Positions 43,438-52,230 of a stretch of 64,000 nt of DNA are shown here, piece after piece; positions within the stretch are counted from its first letter, which is position 1; each line of letters begins with the position of its first letter. The translations under genes and the position numbers were made by a program. Location: NCBI RefSeq assembly GCF_000189395.1, contig NZ_AEPB01000015.1, forward strand, positions 1 to 64,000, written 5' to 3'. This DNA is from Planococcus donghaensis MPA1U2 (GTDB lineage: Bacteria > Bacillota > Bacilli > Bacillales_A > Planococcaceae). The notes beneath the pieces were generated by a model. That model was not told the DNA's origin. It made no database searches and saw only the letters and a program-made list of their open reading frames with translations.

Positions 43438-45390
43438 ATGAAAATGATTAAAACTGACAATAAAAAAACCATGAATAAGTATGTACCATTTTTTGCTTTA
43501 GCAGTTGTTATGCTATGGATAAAAACGTACGTATCACAAAAAACTCAATTTAAACTGGATGTTGATGGCACGCTCCAAGAAATGTTGCTGTTCATCAATC
43601 CGCTCGGATCTGCTTTATTACTATTAAGTTTGTCGTTCTTCTTTAAAGGAGCACGAAAATACTGGTCACTCCTGTTAATTTATACATTAATGTCGGTCAT
43701 GTTATACGCGAACGTTGTGTATTACCGATTTTTCAGTGACTTCATAACATTGCCGACCCTGTTTCAAACACAAAATTTTGGTGATTTAGGCGGCAGCGTA
43801 GTGACTTTAATCCAACCGACAGATGCTTTATTCTTTGTCGATGTCATTATTTTAAGTGTTCTTGTATTTTCACAAAAACTTAAAAAAGAGTCTGGTAACT
43901 TTAAAACAAGAGCTATTTTACCGGTCATTACCATTGCATTAGCTATTTCGTTCTTTAACTTAGCATTAGCGGAAAAAGACCGTCCGCAGTTGTTAACTCG
44001 CGGCTTTGACCGAAACTACATTGTGAAATATTTGGGTATGTACAATTACGCTCTATATGACACGGTAGAAACCGTGAAAGCCTCTTCTCAACGAGTATTG
44101 GCCGATAGCGATGATAAAACAGAAGTATTGAACTACACAAAATCCAATTATGCTAAGCCAAATGAGGACTATTTTGGAGAAGCAGAAGGTATGAATGTTG
44201 TTTATTTGCATTTGGAATCGTTCCAAGAGTTCTTACTAAACTATGAGTTGGATGGAGAAGAAGTAACGCCATTTTTGAATTCATTAATTGGTGATCAAAA
44301 CACGTTGTATTTCGATAATTTCTTCCATCAGACGGCTCAAGGTAAAACTTCAGACGCAGAGTTTATGCTTGAAAATTCTTTGTTCGGATTGCCAAAAGGT
44401 TCAGCATTTATTACGAAAGGCCGTAATACTTATCAGGCTGCTCCAGCTATCTTAAAAGATAAAGGCTACACATCAGCTGTATTCCACGGCAACAACGGAA
44501 CGTTTTGGAACCGAAATGAAGTTTATAAATCGTTTGGCTATGATCATTTCTTCGATATTGAATCGTATACCAATTTGACAGAAGAAGACATGGCAGAATA
44601 TGGCGTTATGGATAAGCCGTTCTTTGAACAGTCAGGTGTCATGATGGAATCACTGCCTGAACCTTTCTATACAAAGCTATTAACGGTTTCGCATCATTTT
44701 CCATATCACATGGACGAAGAGTTAACCACGATTGGAAAAGCGACAACGGGTGATTCGAGCGTAGATGATTATTTCCAAACAGCTCGCTATGCAGATGAAG
44801 CTATTGAGCAGTTCTTCACGCAATTAGAAGAGTCGGGTTTAACTGACAACACGATGATTGTAATGTACGGGGACCATTACGGAATTTCCGATAACCACAA
44901 TCAAGCGATGGAACAAATTCTTTCAAAAGAAATCACACCTGTTGAAAATGCGAACCTTCAACGAGTGCCATTGTTCATCCATGTACCAGGCATGAAGGGC
45001 GGAATTGACCATACTTATGGTGGTCAAATCGACCTGTTGCCGACAGTCCTGCATTTGCTTGGCGTTGAAACAGAGAATTATGTTCAATTTGGCGCAGACT
45101 TATTGTCTGAAGATCACGAGGAATTGGTGACTTTCAGAAATGGTGATTACGTAAGTCCAGATATCTATTCAATTGGTGAAAATTATTACAATCCAGAAAC
45201 CGGGTTGCCAATTGAGGACGAACAGCTTGAGCAAGCTGAGCAGTTGCAAAAGCAGTCTAACTTCGAATTAGAACTGTCAGACCAATTGGTCAATGGTGAT
45301 TTGTTAAGGTTTTATACACCAGTCGGGTTCACACCGATTGACCCGTCCGACTATAGCTACCAAAGCACTTCATTAGAAGAAACTGAATAA
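43438..45390 (+). CDS. ltaS: lipoteichoic acid synthase family protein
   Basis: 650 residues from ATG 43438 (AGAAGGTG upstream; ATG 43423 overlaps that site). Five membrane helices within about 1-185, then an extracellular sulfatase-fold domain with manganese and catalytic residues at the expected places: E260 (LHLESFQEF), nucleophile T304 (AQGKTSDAE), D479 and H480 (YGDHYG). A linker near residue 210-220 (ASSQRVLADSD) would be the signal-peptidase cleavage region seen in LtaS. It polymerises glycerol phosphate from phosphatidylglycerol onto a glycolipid at the outer membrane face. Paralogs (YfnI, YqgS, YvgJ type) cannot be told apart by eye. Confidence 0.92.
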   Translation: MKMIKTDNKKTMNKYVPFFALAVVMLWIKTYVSQKTQFKLDVDGTLQEMLLFINPLGSALLLLSLSFFFKGARKYWSLLLIYTLMSVMLYANVVYYRFFSDFITLPTLFQTQNFGDLGGSVVTLIQPTDALFFVDVIILSVLVFSQKLKKESGNFKTRAILPVITIALAISFFNLALAEKDRPQLLTRGFDRNYIVKYLGMYNYALYDTVETVKASSQRVLADSDDKTEVLNYTKSNYAKPNEDYFGEAEGMNVVYLHLESFQEFLLNYELDGEEVTPFLNSLIGDQNTLYFDNFFHQTAQGKTSDAEFMLENSLFGLPKGSAFITKGRNTYQAAPAILKDKGYTSAVFHGNNGTFWNRNEVYKSFGYDHFFDIESYTNLTEEDMAEYGVMDKPFFEQSGVMMESLPEPFYTKLLTVSHHFPYHMDEELTTIGKATTGDSSVDDYFQTARYADEAIEQFFTQLEESGLTDNTMIVMYGDHYGISDNHNQAMEQILSKEITPVENANLQRVPLFIHVPGMKGGIDHTYGGQIDLLPTVLHLLGVETENYVQFGADLLSEDHEELVTFRNGDYVSPDIYSIGENYYNPETGLPIEDEQLEQAEQLQKQSNFELELSDQLVNGDLLRFYTPVGFTPIDPSDYSYQSTSLEETE

Positions 45391-45399
45391 GATACAAAT

Positions 45400-45448
45400 A
45401 AAAGCATCTCAACAAGCGATTGTTCGCTTAGTGGGATGCTTTTTTGCG
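45400..45448. terminator. terminator between ltaS and BASS transporter genes
   Basis: AAAGCATCTCA.CAAGCGA pairs with TCGCTT.GTG.GATGCTTT, followed by TTTT. Confidence 0.85.
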
Positions 45449-45461
45449 TTGGAAAATGATA

Positions 45462-46427
45462 CTAATCATTCTGTAGGTTTAAGTGATTCCTTTTTTCTAT
45501 GGAACCATCCAGTTGACTAAAACGATTTGCAATCATCGCGCCAATCGATAAATTGAAAATCATATTAAAAATAGGTGCGATTACACCGAGTTCACCGATA
45601 AATTTATAAGCAAGAATGGCTGCAAGTGCAGTATTGCAAAGCCCTACTTGAAACAATGCAGCCCGTGCATCTTGTTCGTCCATCTTTAACGCTTTCGCAA
45701 TAAAATATGCTGCCGCCATTGGCACCGTAACTTGAATGAACGTAGCCACCACAAGAAGTGGAATAGTAGCTAATTCAGAAGTGATGGCTTCTTTCCCGCT
45801 GCCAATAATCGTATGTACAATTACTAATAATGCTAAAGAAGTTCCGAGTTTTGTGACAGGTCCTGTATAGGACTTCAACTTAGGAATGCCTTTTTGAATC
45901 CATAAGCCGAGTGCCATAGGCAATACAACGATCAAAGCGAATGAAGTAAGAAGATCGAAAAAGGAGATAGCGACTTGTTCGCTGGATAAACCAAGCATCG
46001 CAACAGGTGTTACGATGGGACTGATTGCAACATCAAGTAACGATGCAGCGACGACCAGTGAAGCATTCCCGCCTGCTAGAAAAGTATAGACAGTGGCAGC
46101 TGTTGCGCTTGGAACCGTCCCCGCTAAAATAAGGCCGGCTGCTATTTCAGGTTTAGATGAAAAGAAGAGGTGGGCTAATGCAATCGACACCGATACAGTG
46201 AGCGTCCATTTTAATCCGGTAATCACTAGTATTTCTTTCTTCTTTTTTCTAATGTCTTTAAAGGCTTCAATATTCATCGATAGCCCAGCAAAGAATATAA
46301 CAGCCCCCAACAGTAGACTTGGCACCCACGAGGAGACTTGCCAATGAATGGGCGAAAAATAAGTGGCTACTGAAACAAATAAAATAAGAAAAGGCAATTT
46401 GCTAGAGATGAATGTTATAAGTGACAT
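45462..46427 (-). CDS. bile acid:sodium symporter (BASS) family transporter
   Basis: 321 residues with nine or ten membrane helices. Family features: FFAGLSMNIEAFKDI near helix 2, the LAGTVPSATAATVYTFLAGGNASL segment and the LFQVGLCNTALAAILAYKF motif in a later helix. Members import organic anions such as bile acids, pyruvate precursors or pantoate with sodium; the substrate here is unknown. ATG 46427 follows AGGAAGAAAATATCT. It is divergent from the CdaR/YsfB regulator across 173 bases and may share control with it, which would suggest a hydroxyacid substrate (inference only). Confidence 0.86.
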   Translation of the reverse strand: MSLITFISSKLPFLILFVSVATYFSPIHWQVSSWVPSLLLGAVIFFAGLSMNIEAFKDIRKKKKEILVITGLKWTLTVSVSIALAHLFFSSKPEIAAGLILAGTVPSATAATVYTFLAGGNASLVVAASLLDVAISPIVTPVAMLGLSSEQVAISFFDLLTSFALIVVLPMALGLWIQKGIPKLKSYTGPVTKLGTSLALLVIVHTIIGSGKEAITSELATIPLLVVATFIQVTVPMAAAYFIAKALKMDEQDARAALFQVGLCNTALAAILAYKFIGELGVIAPIFNMIFNLSIGAMIANRFSQLDGSIEKRNHLNLQND

Positions 46428-46600
46428 AGATATTTTCTTCCTTTCAATCGAATTATGCTAATAGAACTTATTATACTCATTAATGTTTAATTATTCAGTC
46501 TAATTTATAAAAAAAGAAAACTTTCGAAATCTGTTAAGCTAATAAAGAATTAACAAAAACTTGTGAACTACTTTACATTAACGGATAAGGGGTGGTGGAT

Positions 46601-47692
46601 TTGTTTGATTTGGAATCATTGAGTTCTAAAATTGTGGAAGAACTCACTTCTTTAATGGACAAAAATGTAATCGTAACAGATAAAAATGGGTTTATCATCG
46701 CAAGTACAGATTCCAATCGGTTAAATTCTTTTCATGAGGGAGCTGCGATTTCCATGAGAAATCAGCAGGAACTCCACCTTACGGAAGAATTGTGTAATAA
46801 GTTACGAGGAGTACGTCCTGGTATCGTTATGCCAATCATTGTATCGGGAGCACCCATTGGCGTTCTAGGCATTACCGGTAAACCACCGGAAGTAGAACAA
46901 TACGCAAAGCTAGTAAAAAAAGTGGTGGAGCTGTTTATCACGGATTCTATTTCCAGAGAAGAAAAAGAGCGAGACATACGCGAAATTGAATTCTTTTTCT
47001 TTGATTTGGTCACAACAGATTCTTCTGTAGAAGTTATTGAAGACCGAGCCCGCATGATCAATATCGATAGCTCTCTTTACAGACGAATAGCTGTTATTCA
47101 AACATATCAACAACTTGAAATTACAGATGTAGAAGGCTTATTAAAAATCCAAACCCTTCATCCTGAACTGAAAATTATCCGTTGGGGAATGGAGAAGTTA
47201 GTGCTTTTAATGCCAGATATTAAAAAGGAACAACTTGTAGAGGGGTTAACGAGTTTATCGTTAAGAATCCAAAAAAAAATACGACAAAAACTACCGATTG
47301 GCGTCGGGAATTTTAATAACTTTCATCAGTTAAAAGATTCCTTTAGTCAAGCAGAAACTGCGCTCGCCGTATCTGAGAGGCAAGGAAAAATAGTATTCGA
47401 AGAAGATTTGAAACTAGAATTGCTATATTATTCGGTTCGAGATGAAGTGCAAAAAGAGTTTTTAAAACGTACAATCGAACCTTTAGTAGCTGAAGAAGAG
47501 TTGATGTTAACGTTAGAAGCTTGGTTAAAGCGAAAAAGTTCACTTCAAGATTTGGCAGATAGATTACATATTCATAAAAATACGTTGATTTACCGGATAA
47601 ACAAAATTCAAAACATACTAGGCGTAGATCTGCATGATATGAATGATTTAGTAATTGTATATACGGCGATTCGTCTCTATCGGAAAAAATGA
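46601..47692 (+). CDS. ysfB: CdaR-family transcriptional regulator (YsfB-like)
   Basis: 363 residues from TTG 46601, correctly spaced from AAGGGGTGG; GTG 46592 lies inside that site. N-terminal diacid recognition domain (about 1-135: NVIVTDKNGFIIASTD, LRGVRPGIVMPI, GVLGITG), a central GGDEF-like domain (about 140-290) and C-terminal HTH_30 (about 310-360: LQDLADRLHIHKNTLIYRINKIQ). Such activators sense glycolate, glycerate or glucarate. In B. subtilis ysfB precedes glcD-glcF, the same order as here, so it probably controls the block at 47843-57708. Confidence 0.9.
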   Translation: MFDLESLSSKIVEELTSLMDKNVIVTDKNGFIIASTDSNRLNSFHEGAAISMRNQQELHLTEELCNKLRGVRPGIVMPIIVSGAPIGVLGITGKPPEVEQYAKLVKKVVELFITDSISREEKERDIREIEFFFFDLVTTDSSVEVIEDRARMINIDSSLYRRIAVIQTYQQLEITDVEGLLKIQTLHPELKIIRWGMEKLVLLMPDIKKEQLVEGLTSLSLRIQKKIRQKLPIGVGNFNNFHQLKDSFSQAETALAVSERQGKIVFEEDLKLELLYYSVRDEVQKEFLKRTIEPLVAEEELMLTLEAWLKRKSSLQDLADRLHIHKNTLIYRINKIQNILGVDLHDMNDLVIVYTAIRLYRKK

Positions 47693-47727
47693 CTCTCTGA
47701 CTCTCAGAGGGTCATTTAGTCTTTTAT
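47687..47727 (+). terminator. hairpin after the YsfB-like gene
   Basis: AAATGAC.CTCTGA pairs with TCAGAG.GTCATTT with loop CTC, followed by a T-rich run; the stop codon lies inside the stem. It separates regulator from structural genes. Confidence 0.75.
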
Positions 47728-47796
47728 ACAAAAAATACAGAGAATTAATATTCAGATTTGTTTTAAAGAACATAGATGTTAGAACAGTTTGAATAT

Positions 47797-47802
47797 TATA
47801 AT
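47797..47802 (+). promoter_or_regulatory. candidate -10 of the glcD operon
   Basis: TATAAT with no good -35 at 17 bases, as expected at an activator-dependent promoter. A start of transcription near 47809 would exclude longer glcD frames beginning at 47789. Confidence 0.4.
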
Positions 47803-47842
47803 TATCGAAAGAGTTTATATGAAAGTGGTGAGGAAAGTGGAG

Positions 47843-49252
47843 TTGAAGACAAAAAACTCTTTCGCATCAATAGTTGGAGAAGAAAATGTAAAACATTCGC
47901 AAGCTCACTTGCTTGCTTATTCTTACGATGCCACAGCAAATTTTCAAGAAATGCCTGATTTGGTACTCTCACCTAGAAATACAGAAGAGGTAGCAGAAAT
48001 TGTCAAATTTTGTGCAAAAGAACAAATTCCAATTGTTCCTAGGGGATCAGGAACTAATTTAGCTGCAGGTACTGTGCCATCTCGAGGTGGAGTGGTTTTG
48101 TTGTTTAACAACATGAGTGAAATTTTAGAATTAGATCAAGAAAATTTGACGATTACTACTCAGCCAGGAGCTATTACACAAGATGTCAGTATTTATGTAG
48201 AAAAAAACGGCTTATTTTATCCTCCAGATCCAAGCTCCATGAAAATCTCAACGATAGGCGGTAATGTCAGTGAGAATTCGGGAGGGTTACGAGGACTGAA
48301 ATACGGTGTAACTAAGGATTATGTGAAAGCGCTTACAGTTGTTATGCCCGATGGTGAAGTGATGAAAATTGGCGGGAAATTGGCTAAAGATGTCGCGGGG
48401 TATGACCTATTATCTCTTTTAGTAGGGTCTGAAGGAACGCTTGGTGTAATTACAGAAATCACCTTGAAGTTGATTCCCTTGCCTGTTGCAAAGAAAACCG
48501 GAATTGCTTATTTCAATTCATTAGAAGAAGCTGCAAAGACCGTATCAGCCATCATCGCAAACCGTATTATTCCAGTAACACTTGAATTTATGGATAAAGG
48601 CACTATCGGAGCTGTAGAAGACTTTATGGAAATTGGGCTACCTCGTGAAGCAGAAGCCATGTTACTAATGGAACAAGATGGAAGCGAAAAGCAAGTCGAG
48701 GAAGATATACAGAAAATGATTACCATAGCGAAAGAAAATGGAGCAACATCCGCTATTTTAGCGGCTTCAGAAGAAGAATCTGATGTTTTGAAAACAGGAA
48801 GAAGAGCTGCACTATCTGCTTTATCGAGAAAACGTCCGACAACCATTTTAGAAGATGCGACGGTGCCACGATCTGAAATCGCCAAAATGGTCAAAGCAAT
48901 ACAAGAAATTGCCTTGAAATACGATGTGCAAATCAGCACATTTGGTCATGCTGGAGATGGCAATTTACATCCTACTTGTTTAACAGATGTACGAGATAAA
49001 GAAGAGATGGAACGAGTGGAAAAAGCGTTAGATGAAATATTCCAAGTAGCGATCGATCTGGGTGGAACCATAACAGGGGAACATGGTGTTGGAGAAATGA
49101 AATCTCCTTATTTGGAATGGAAGCTTGGAGCATCAGGGATGGCCTTAATGCGCAACATCAAGCAATCGATTGATCCTCAAAACATTATGAATCCGGGCAA
49201 GATTTTTGCGAAAGAAACAAAGAAAAGGCTGGTGATTCATGGTGGTAACTGA
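47843..49252 (+). CDS. glcD: glycolate oxidase subunit GlcD (FAD subunit)
   Basis: 469 residues from TTG 47843, with GAGGAAAG 6 bases before it; this gives the same N terminus as B. subtilis GlcD. PCMH FAD domain (about 38-215: PIVPRGSGTNLAAGT, TTQPGAITQDV, STIGGNVSENSGGLRGLKYG) and oxidase C-terminal domain with FGHAGDGNLHPT and TGEHGVGEMK. Works with GlcF at the membrane side to oxidise glycolate or another 2-hydroxyacid to the oxoacid, passing electrons to the iron-sulfur subunit. First gene of the long operon; overlaps glcF by 14 bases. Confidence 0.92.
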   Translation: MKTKNSFASIVGEENVKHSQAHLLAYSYDATANFQEMPDLVLSPRNTEEVAEIVKFCAKEQIPIVPRGSGTNLAAGTVPSRGGVVLLFNNMSEILELDQENLTITTQPGAITQDVSIYVEKNGLFYPPDPSSMKISTIGGNVSENSGGLRGLKYGVTKDYVKALTVVMPDGEVMKIGGKLAKDVAGYDLLSLLVGSEGTLGVITEITLKLIPLPVAKKTGIAYFNSLEEAAKTVSAIIANRIIPVTLEFMDKGTIGAVEDFMEIGLPREAEAMLLMEQDGSEKQVEEDIQKMITIAKENGATSAILAASEEESDVLKTGRRAALSALSRKRPTTILEDATVPRSEIAKMVKAIQEIALKYDVQISTFGHAGDGNLHPTCLTDVRDKEEMERVEKALDEIFQVAIDLGGTITGEHGVGEMKSPYLEWKLGASGMALMRNIKQSIDPQNIMNPGKIFAKETKKRLVIHGGN

Positions 49253-50561
49253 ATTGCAGCAACGGATGCAACAATCGTTTAAAGAAAATGTAGATGAAGA
49301 GTATTTGATGGATTGCATGCGTTGTGGTTTTTGTTTACCAGCTTGTCCTACATATTTAGTGACGAACAAGGATGAAACTCATTCACCCCGTGGTCGCATT
49401 GCGTTAATGAAAGGGATGCGCGATGGGGATGTAGTTTGGGACAGTTCAGTCGAAGAGTCATTTGATATGTGTCTTGGATGTCGAGCCTGTGAGCCAGCTT
49501 GTCCTGCGGGTGTGCAATACGGTGTGTTGATTGAAGAAACGCGTGTTGCAGTAGAGCAAGTAAAGCCTAAAACAATTGTAGAAAAAGCAATTCGGACATC
49601 GACTTTTGATGGCGTGTTTGCAGATCAAAAGAAAATGGCAGGAGCAGTAAAGCTTGTTCAGTTTTATCAAAAAAGCGGGTTACAAAAGGCAACAAGAAAA
49701 ATTGGGTTTTTAAATCTTTTCCCACCCTTCATGAAAGAAATGGAAGGCGTATTGCCGACTATTGAAACGAAGAAAAAAAGAACAACTACTTTAAAACCGA
49801 AAACAACCACGGTTGCGTTCTTTGCAGGGTGTTTAATGGATACCCTTTTTCAAGAAACCAACCGGAAAACCATCGAGCTGTTAGAGTGGCTGGGTGCTAA
49901 TGTTGTCATTCCAAAAGAACAGCAATGTTGTGGTGCTTTGCATGGCCATAGCGGAGAACTCGAAAAAGGGTTGCGCAATGCAAGAGCGAATGTCGATGCA
50001 TTTGATTCAGACAGCTATGATTATATCGTCAATAATGCAGGTGGTTGTGGTGCTTTTTTAAGTGAATACGAGAAACACTTACAATCGGACTCCGCATATG
50101 CTGAAAAATCAAAGCGTTTCTCAGAAAGAATGATCGATATTTCTTCATTGTTAGTAGAGTTGGGCTTGAACAATCGATTAAAAGAAATTCAAGTAGAGAG
50201 TCAAGCAATTGTCACCTATCAAGACTCGTGCCATTTGCGCAACGTCAATAAAGTGTTTTTAGAGCCTAGGTCTCTTTTACAAGATGCGCCAGGTTTTGAA
50301 TATAAAGAATTGATTGATGCAGGAAGCTGTTGTGGATCTGCAGGTATTTACAATATACTGCAACCGGAAATGGCGAAAAAAATACTCGACTTGAAAATGA
50401 AAGGAGTGAGAGAGCTACAACCGGCCAAGATTGTGACCTCTAATCCGGGATGCTTGATGCAAATGCAAGTAGGCATTCAGCGAGAAGGATTGGAAGATGA
50501 GATGCAAGCAGTGCACATAGTTGATTTTTTATATGACGCGATTCATAAAAACCAAAACTAA
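49239..50561 (+). CDS. glcF: glycolate oxidase iron-sulfur subunit GlcF
   Basis: 440 residues. Two 4Fe-4S motifs: C26-x2-C29-x2-C32-x3-C36 (CMRCGFCLPACP) and CLGCRACEPACP near 77-88. Two CCG domains follow, with QQCCGALHGHSGE and SCCGSAGIYN. Start ATG 49239 lies within glcD and is served by AAAGGCTGGTG. Electron transfer subunit for GlcD. The TRAP binding protein gene starts 12 bases after its stop. Confidence 0.93.
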   Translation: MVVTELQQRMQQSFKENVDEEYLMDCMRCGFCLPACPTYLVTNKDETHSPRGRIALMKGMRDGDVVWDSSVEESFDMCLGCRACEPACPAGVQYGVLIEETRVAVEQVKPKTIVEKAIRTSTFDGVFADQKKMAGAVKLVQFYQKSGLQKATRKIGFLNLFPPFMKEMEGVLPTIETKKKRTTTLKPKTTTVAFFAGCLMDTLFQETNRKTIELLEWLGANVVIPKEQQCCGALHGHSGELEKGLRNARANVDAFDSDSYDYIVNNAGGCGAFLSEYEKHLQSDSAYAEKSKRFSERMIDISSLLVELGLNNRLKEIQVESQAIVTYQDSCHLRNVNKVFLEPRSLLQDAPGFEYKELIDAGSCCGSAGIYNILQPEMAKKILDLKMKGVRELQPAKIVTSNPGCLMQMQVGIQREGLEDEMQAVHIVDFLYDAIHKNQN

Positions 50562-50573
50562 GGGGTGGAGAGA

Positions 50574-51596
50574 ATGTTGAAGAAAAAAATGAGCATGGCA
50601 GTACTTGGTTTATCAGCAGCATTGGTATTAGGAGCATGTGGTTCTAACGAGGCGGAAAGCAGTGAGAAATCTGACGGGAAAGAATATGACTTAAAAATGT
50701 CCGTAACGGTTTCAGAGTCTTCGACTTGGTATGAAGCAGCCGAGAAACTTAAAGAAGATCTCGCTGAAGAGTCAGATGGGCGCATTAACCTTGAATTGTT
50801 TGGAAACGAGCAATTATCAGGTGGCGATTCCGGTAAAGCGGTTGAAAGTTTAGCAAAAGGCTCGATTGATTTGACGTTTAACTCAACGATTATTTACTCG
50901 ATTTTAGATGAACGTTTTGGTGTAGCGAGTGCGCCATTCTTATTTACAGGTGTAGACGAAGTAGATCCTGTATTCGCTGGAGAAGGCGGAGAGATGTTTA
51001 AAGAAATTTTAGCAGAAAAAGGTGTTCAAGCCCTTGGTTACGGCCAAAATGGTTTCCGTCAATTAACAAACAGTAAAAGAGAAATCAAAAATCCAGAAGA
51101 TTTAAAAGGTCTGAAAATCCGCATTCCTGGGATCACGATGTACACAGATCTTTACCGCGAATTGGGAACAGATCCACAAACGATGACGTTCTCTGAAGTC
51201 TTTACAGCACTTCAACAAGGAACAATAGATGGACAAGAAAATCCAGTCGATGTTATTTCATCTTCTAAATTGCAAGAAGTTCAAGATTACATGACGCTTT
51301 GGAACTACTCATACGACCCACTTGTACTTGGGATGAACAAAAAACTTTATGATTCCATGAGTGCAGAAGATCAAGAGTTGTTTGATCGTTTAGGTAAAGA
51401 AGCAGCAGAATACCAAGTTAAAATTGCTCGTGAAAAAGAAGAAAAGCAAATTGCAGATCTTGAAGCAGCAGGTATGCAAATTTACACACCAACAGCAGAT
51501 GAAATCGCTCAGTTTAAAGAAGCAGCAAGTCCAATTTACGACAAATACACAGATATCTGGGGTGCAGATTTACTAGAAGCATTCCAAGGTAAGTAA
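50574..51596 (+). CDS. dctP: TRAP transporter solute-binding lipoprotein DctP
   Basis: 340 residues; AGGGGTGG precedes ATG 50574. Lipobox LGAC with Cys22. Family features: VSESSTWYEAAEKLKEDL, NEQLSGGDSGKAVESLAKG, PFLFTGVDE, GLKIRIPG with the Arg that normally binds the substrate carboxylate, and TIDGQENPVDVI. It captures an organic acid outside the cell. Followed by 142 bases with two hairpins and then dctQ. Confidence 0.93.
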   Translation: MLKKKMSMAVLGLSAALVLGACGSNEAESSEKSDGKEYDLKMSVTVSESSTWYEAAEKLKEDLAEESDGRINLELFGNEQLSGGDSGKAVESLAKGSIDLTFNSTIIYSILDERFGVASAPFLFTGVDEVDPVFAGEGGEMFKEILAEKGVQALGYGQNGFRQLTNSKREIKNPEDLKGLKIRIPGITMYTDLYRELGTDPQTMTFSEVFTALQQGTIDGQENPVDVISSSKLQEVQDYMTLWNYSYDPLVLGMNKKLYDSMSAEDQELFDRLGKEAAEYQVKIAREKEEKQIADLEAAGMQIYTPTADEIAQFKEAASPIYDKYTDIWGADLLEAFQGK

Positions 51597-51603
51597 AGTT
51601 TAA

Positions 51604-51699
51604 CTCTCAACGGCAGCTGATTTTCACTGCTGCAAAGAGAGGAATTCTATGAATTTATGACAGGGCGGGGCTTCTTGTAAATCAAGCAAAGAGGCCCTG
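51604..51699 (+). promoter_or_regulatory. two stem-loops between dctP and dctQ
   Basis: A first hairpin (51604-51641; CTCTC and GCAG paired with CTGC and GAGAG) and a second (51661-51699; CAGGGC with GCCCTG and CTT.TTG inner pairs). Neither has a T-run, so they look like processing or stabilising elements that favour dctP over the membrane subunits. Confidence 0.5.
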
Positions 51700-51738
51700 C
51701 TACTTGTTATAAAGTTAAGGTACGGGGAGGCTACTCTA

Positions 51739-52230
51739 TTGAAAATCTTAAATTATGTTGAAGAAGGCATTTTATTCCTCACCTTTTTAACAATGACCAT
51801 AATTGCATTCTCAAATATTGTTTCACGAAATGTGGCTAGTATTTCGCTTTCATTCACAGAAGAAATTACCATTAATTTATTTGTCTTACTCACTTTTGTC
51901 GGAACGGCTGTAGGTGTTCGGCGTTTTGGCCATCTTGGATTTACATTAATCTTTGATCACATGAATCCGTTATTTAGAAAAGTGTTTATTGTCTTTTCTT
52001 CATTAATGAGTTTGTTTTTATTTGGTGTTTTGCTTTGGTATGGCCTTCAAATGGTAATGTTCCAGATGGATATAGGTCAGAAAACCCCTTCTTTAGGTTG
52101 GCCTCAATGGATATTATCTTCTGCACTCCCAATTGGTGCTTTCCTTTGTGTAGTAAGGACGATTCAAGTGTTTATCGAAGAGATGAAGTTAGAGATGCAC
52201 TCGCATAGTAAAGGAGATGAAACAATATGA
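51739..52230 (+). CDS. dctQ: TRAP transporter small permease DctQ
   Basis: 163 residues from TTG 51739 with GGGGAGG 8 bases upstream. Four membrane helices (about 10-30, 48-68, 88-108, 128-148); the conserved pairs FTEEITINLFVLLTFVGTAVGVR and GHLGF are present. Couples DctP to DctM. Stop overlaps the dctM start as ATGA. Confidence 0.9.
   Translation: MKILNYVEEGILFLTFLTMTIIAFSNIVSRNVASISLSFTEEITINLFVLLTFVGTAVGVRRFGHLGFTLIFDHMNPLFRKVFIVFSSLMSLFLFGVLLWYGLQMVMFQMDIGQKTPSLGWPQWILSSALPIGAFLCVVRTIQVFIEEMKLEMHSHSKGDETI

Noticed and set aside
47789-47842. Longer N terminus of GlcD from 47789 or 47819
   Set aside because: It lacks a ribosome site, overlaps the likely -10, and makes the protein longer than its B. 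subtilis counterpart.
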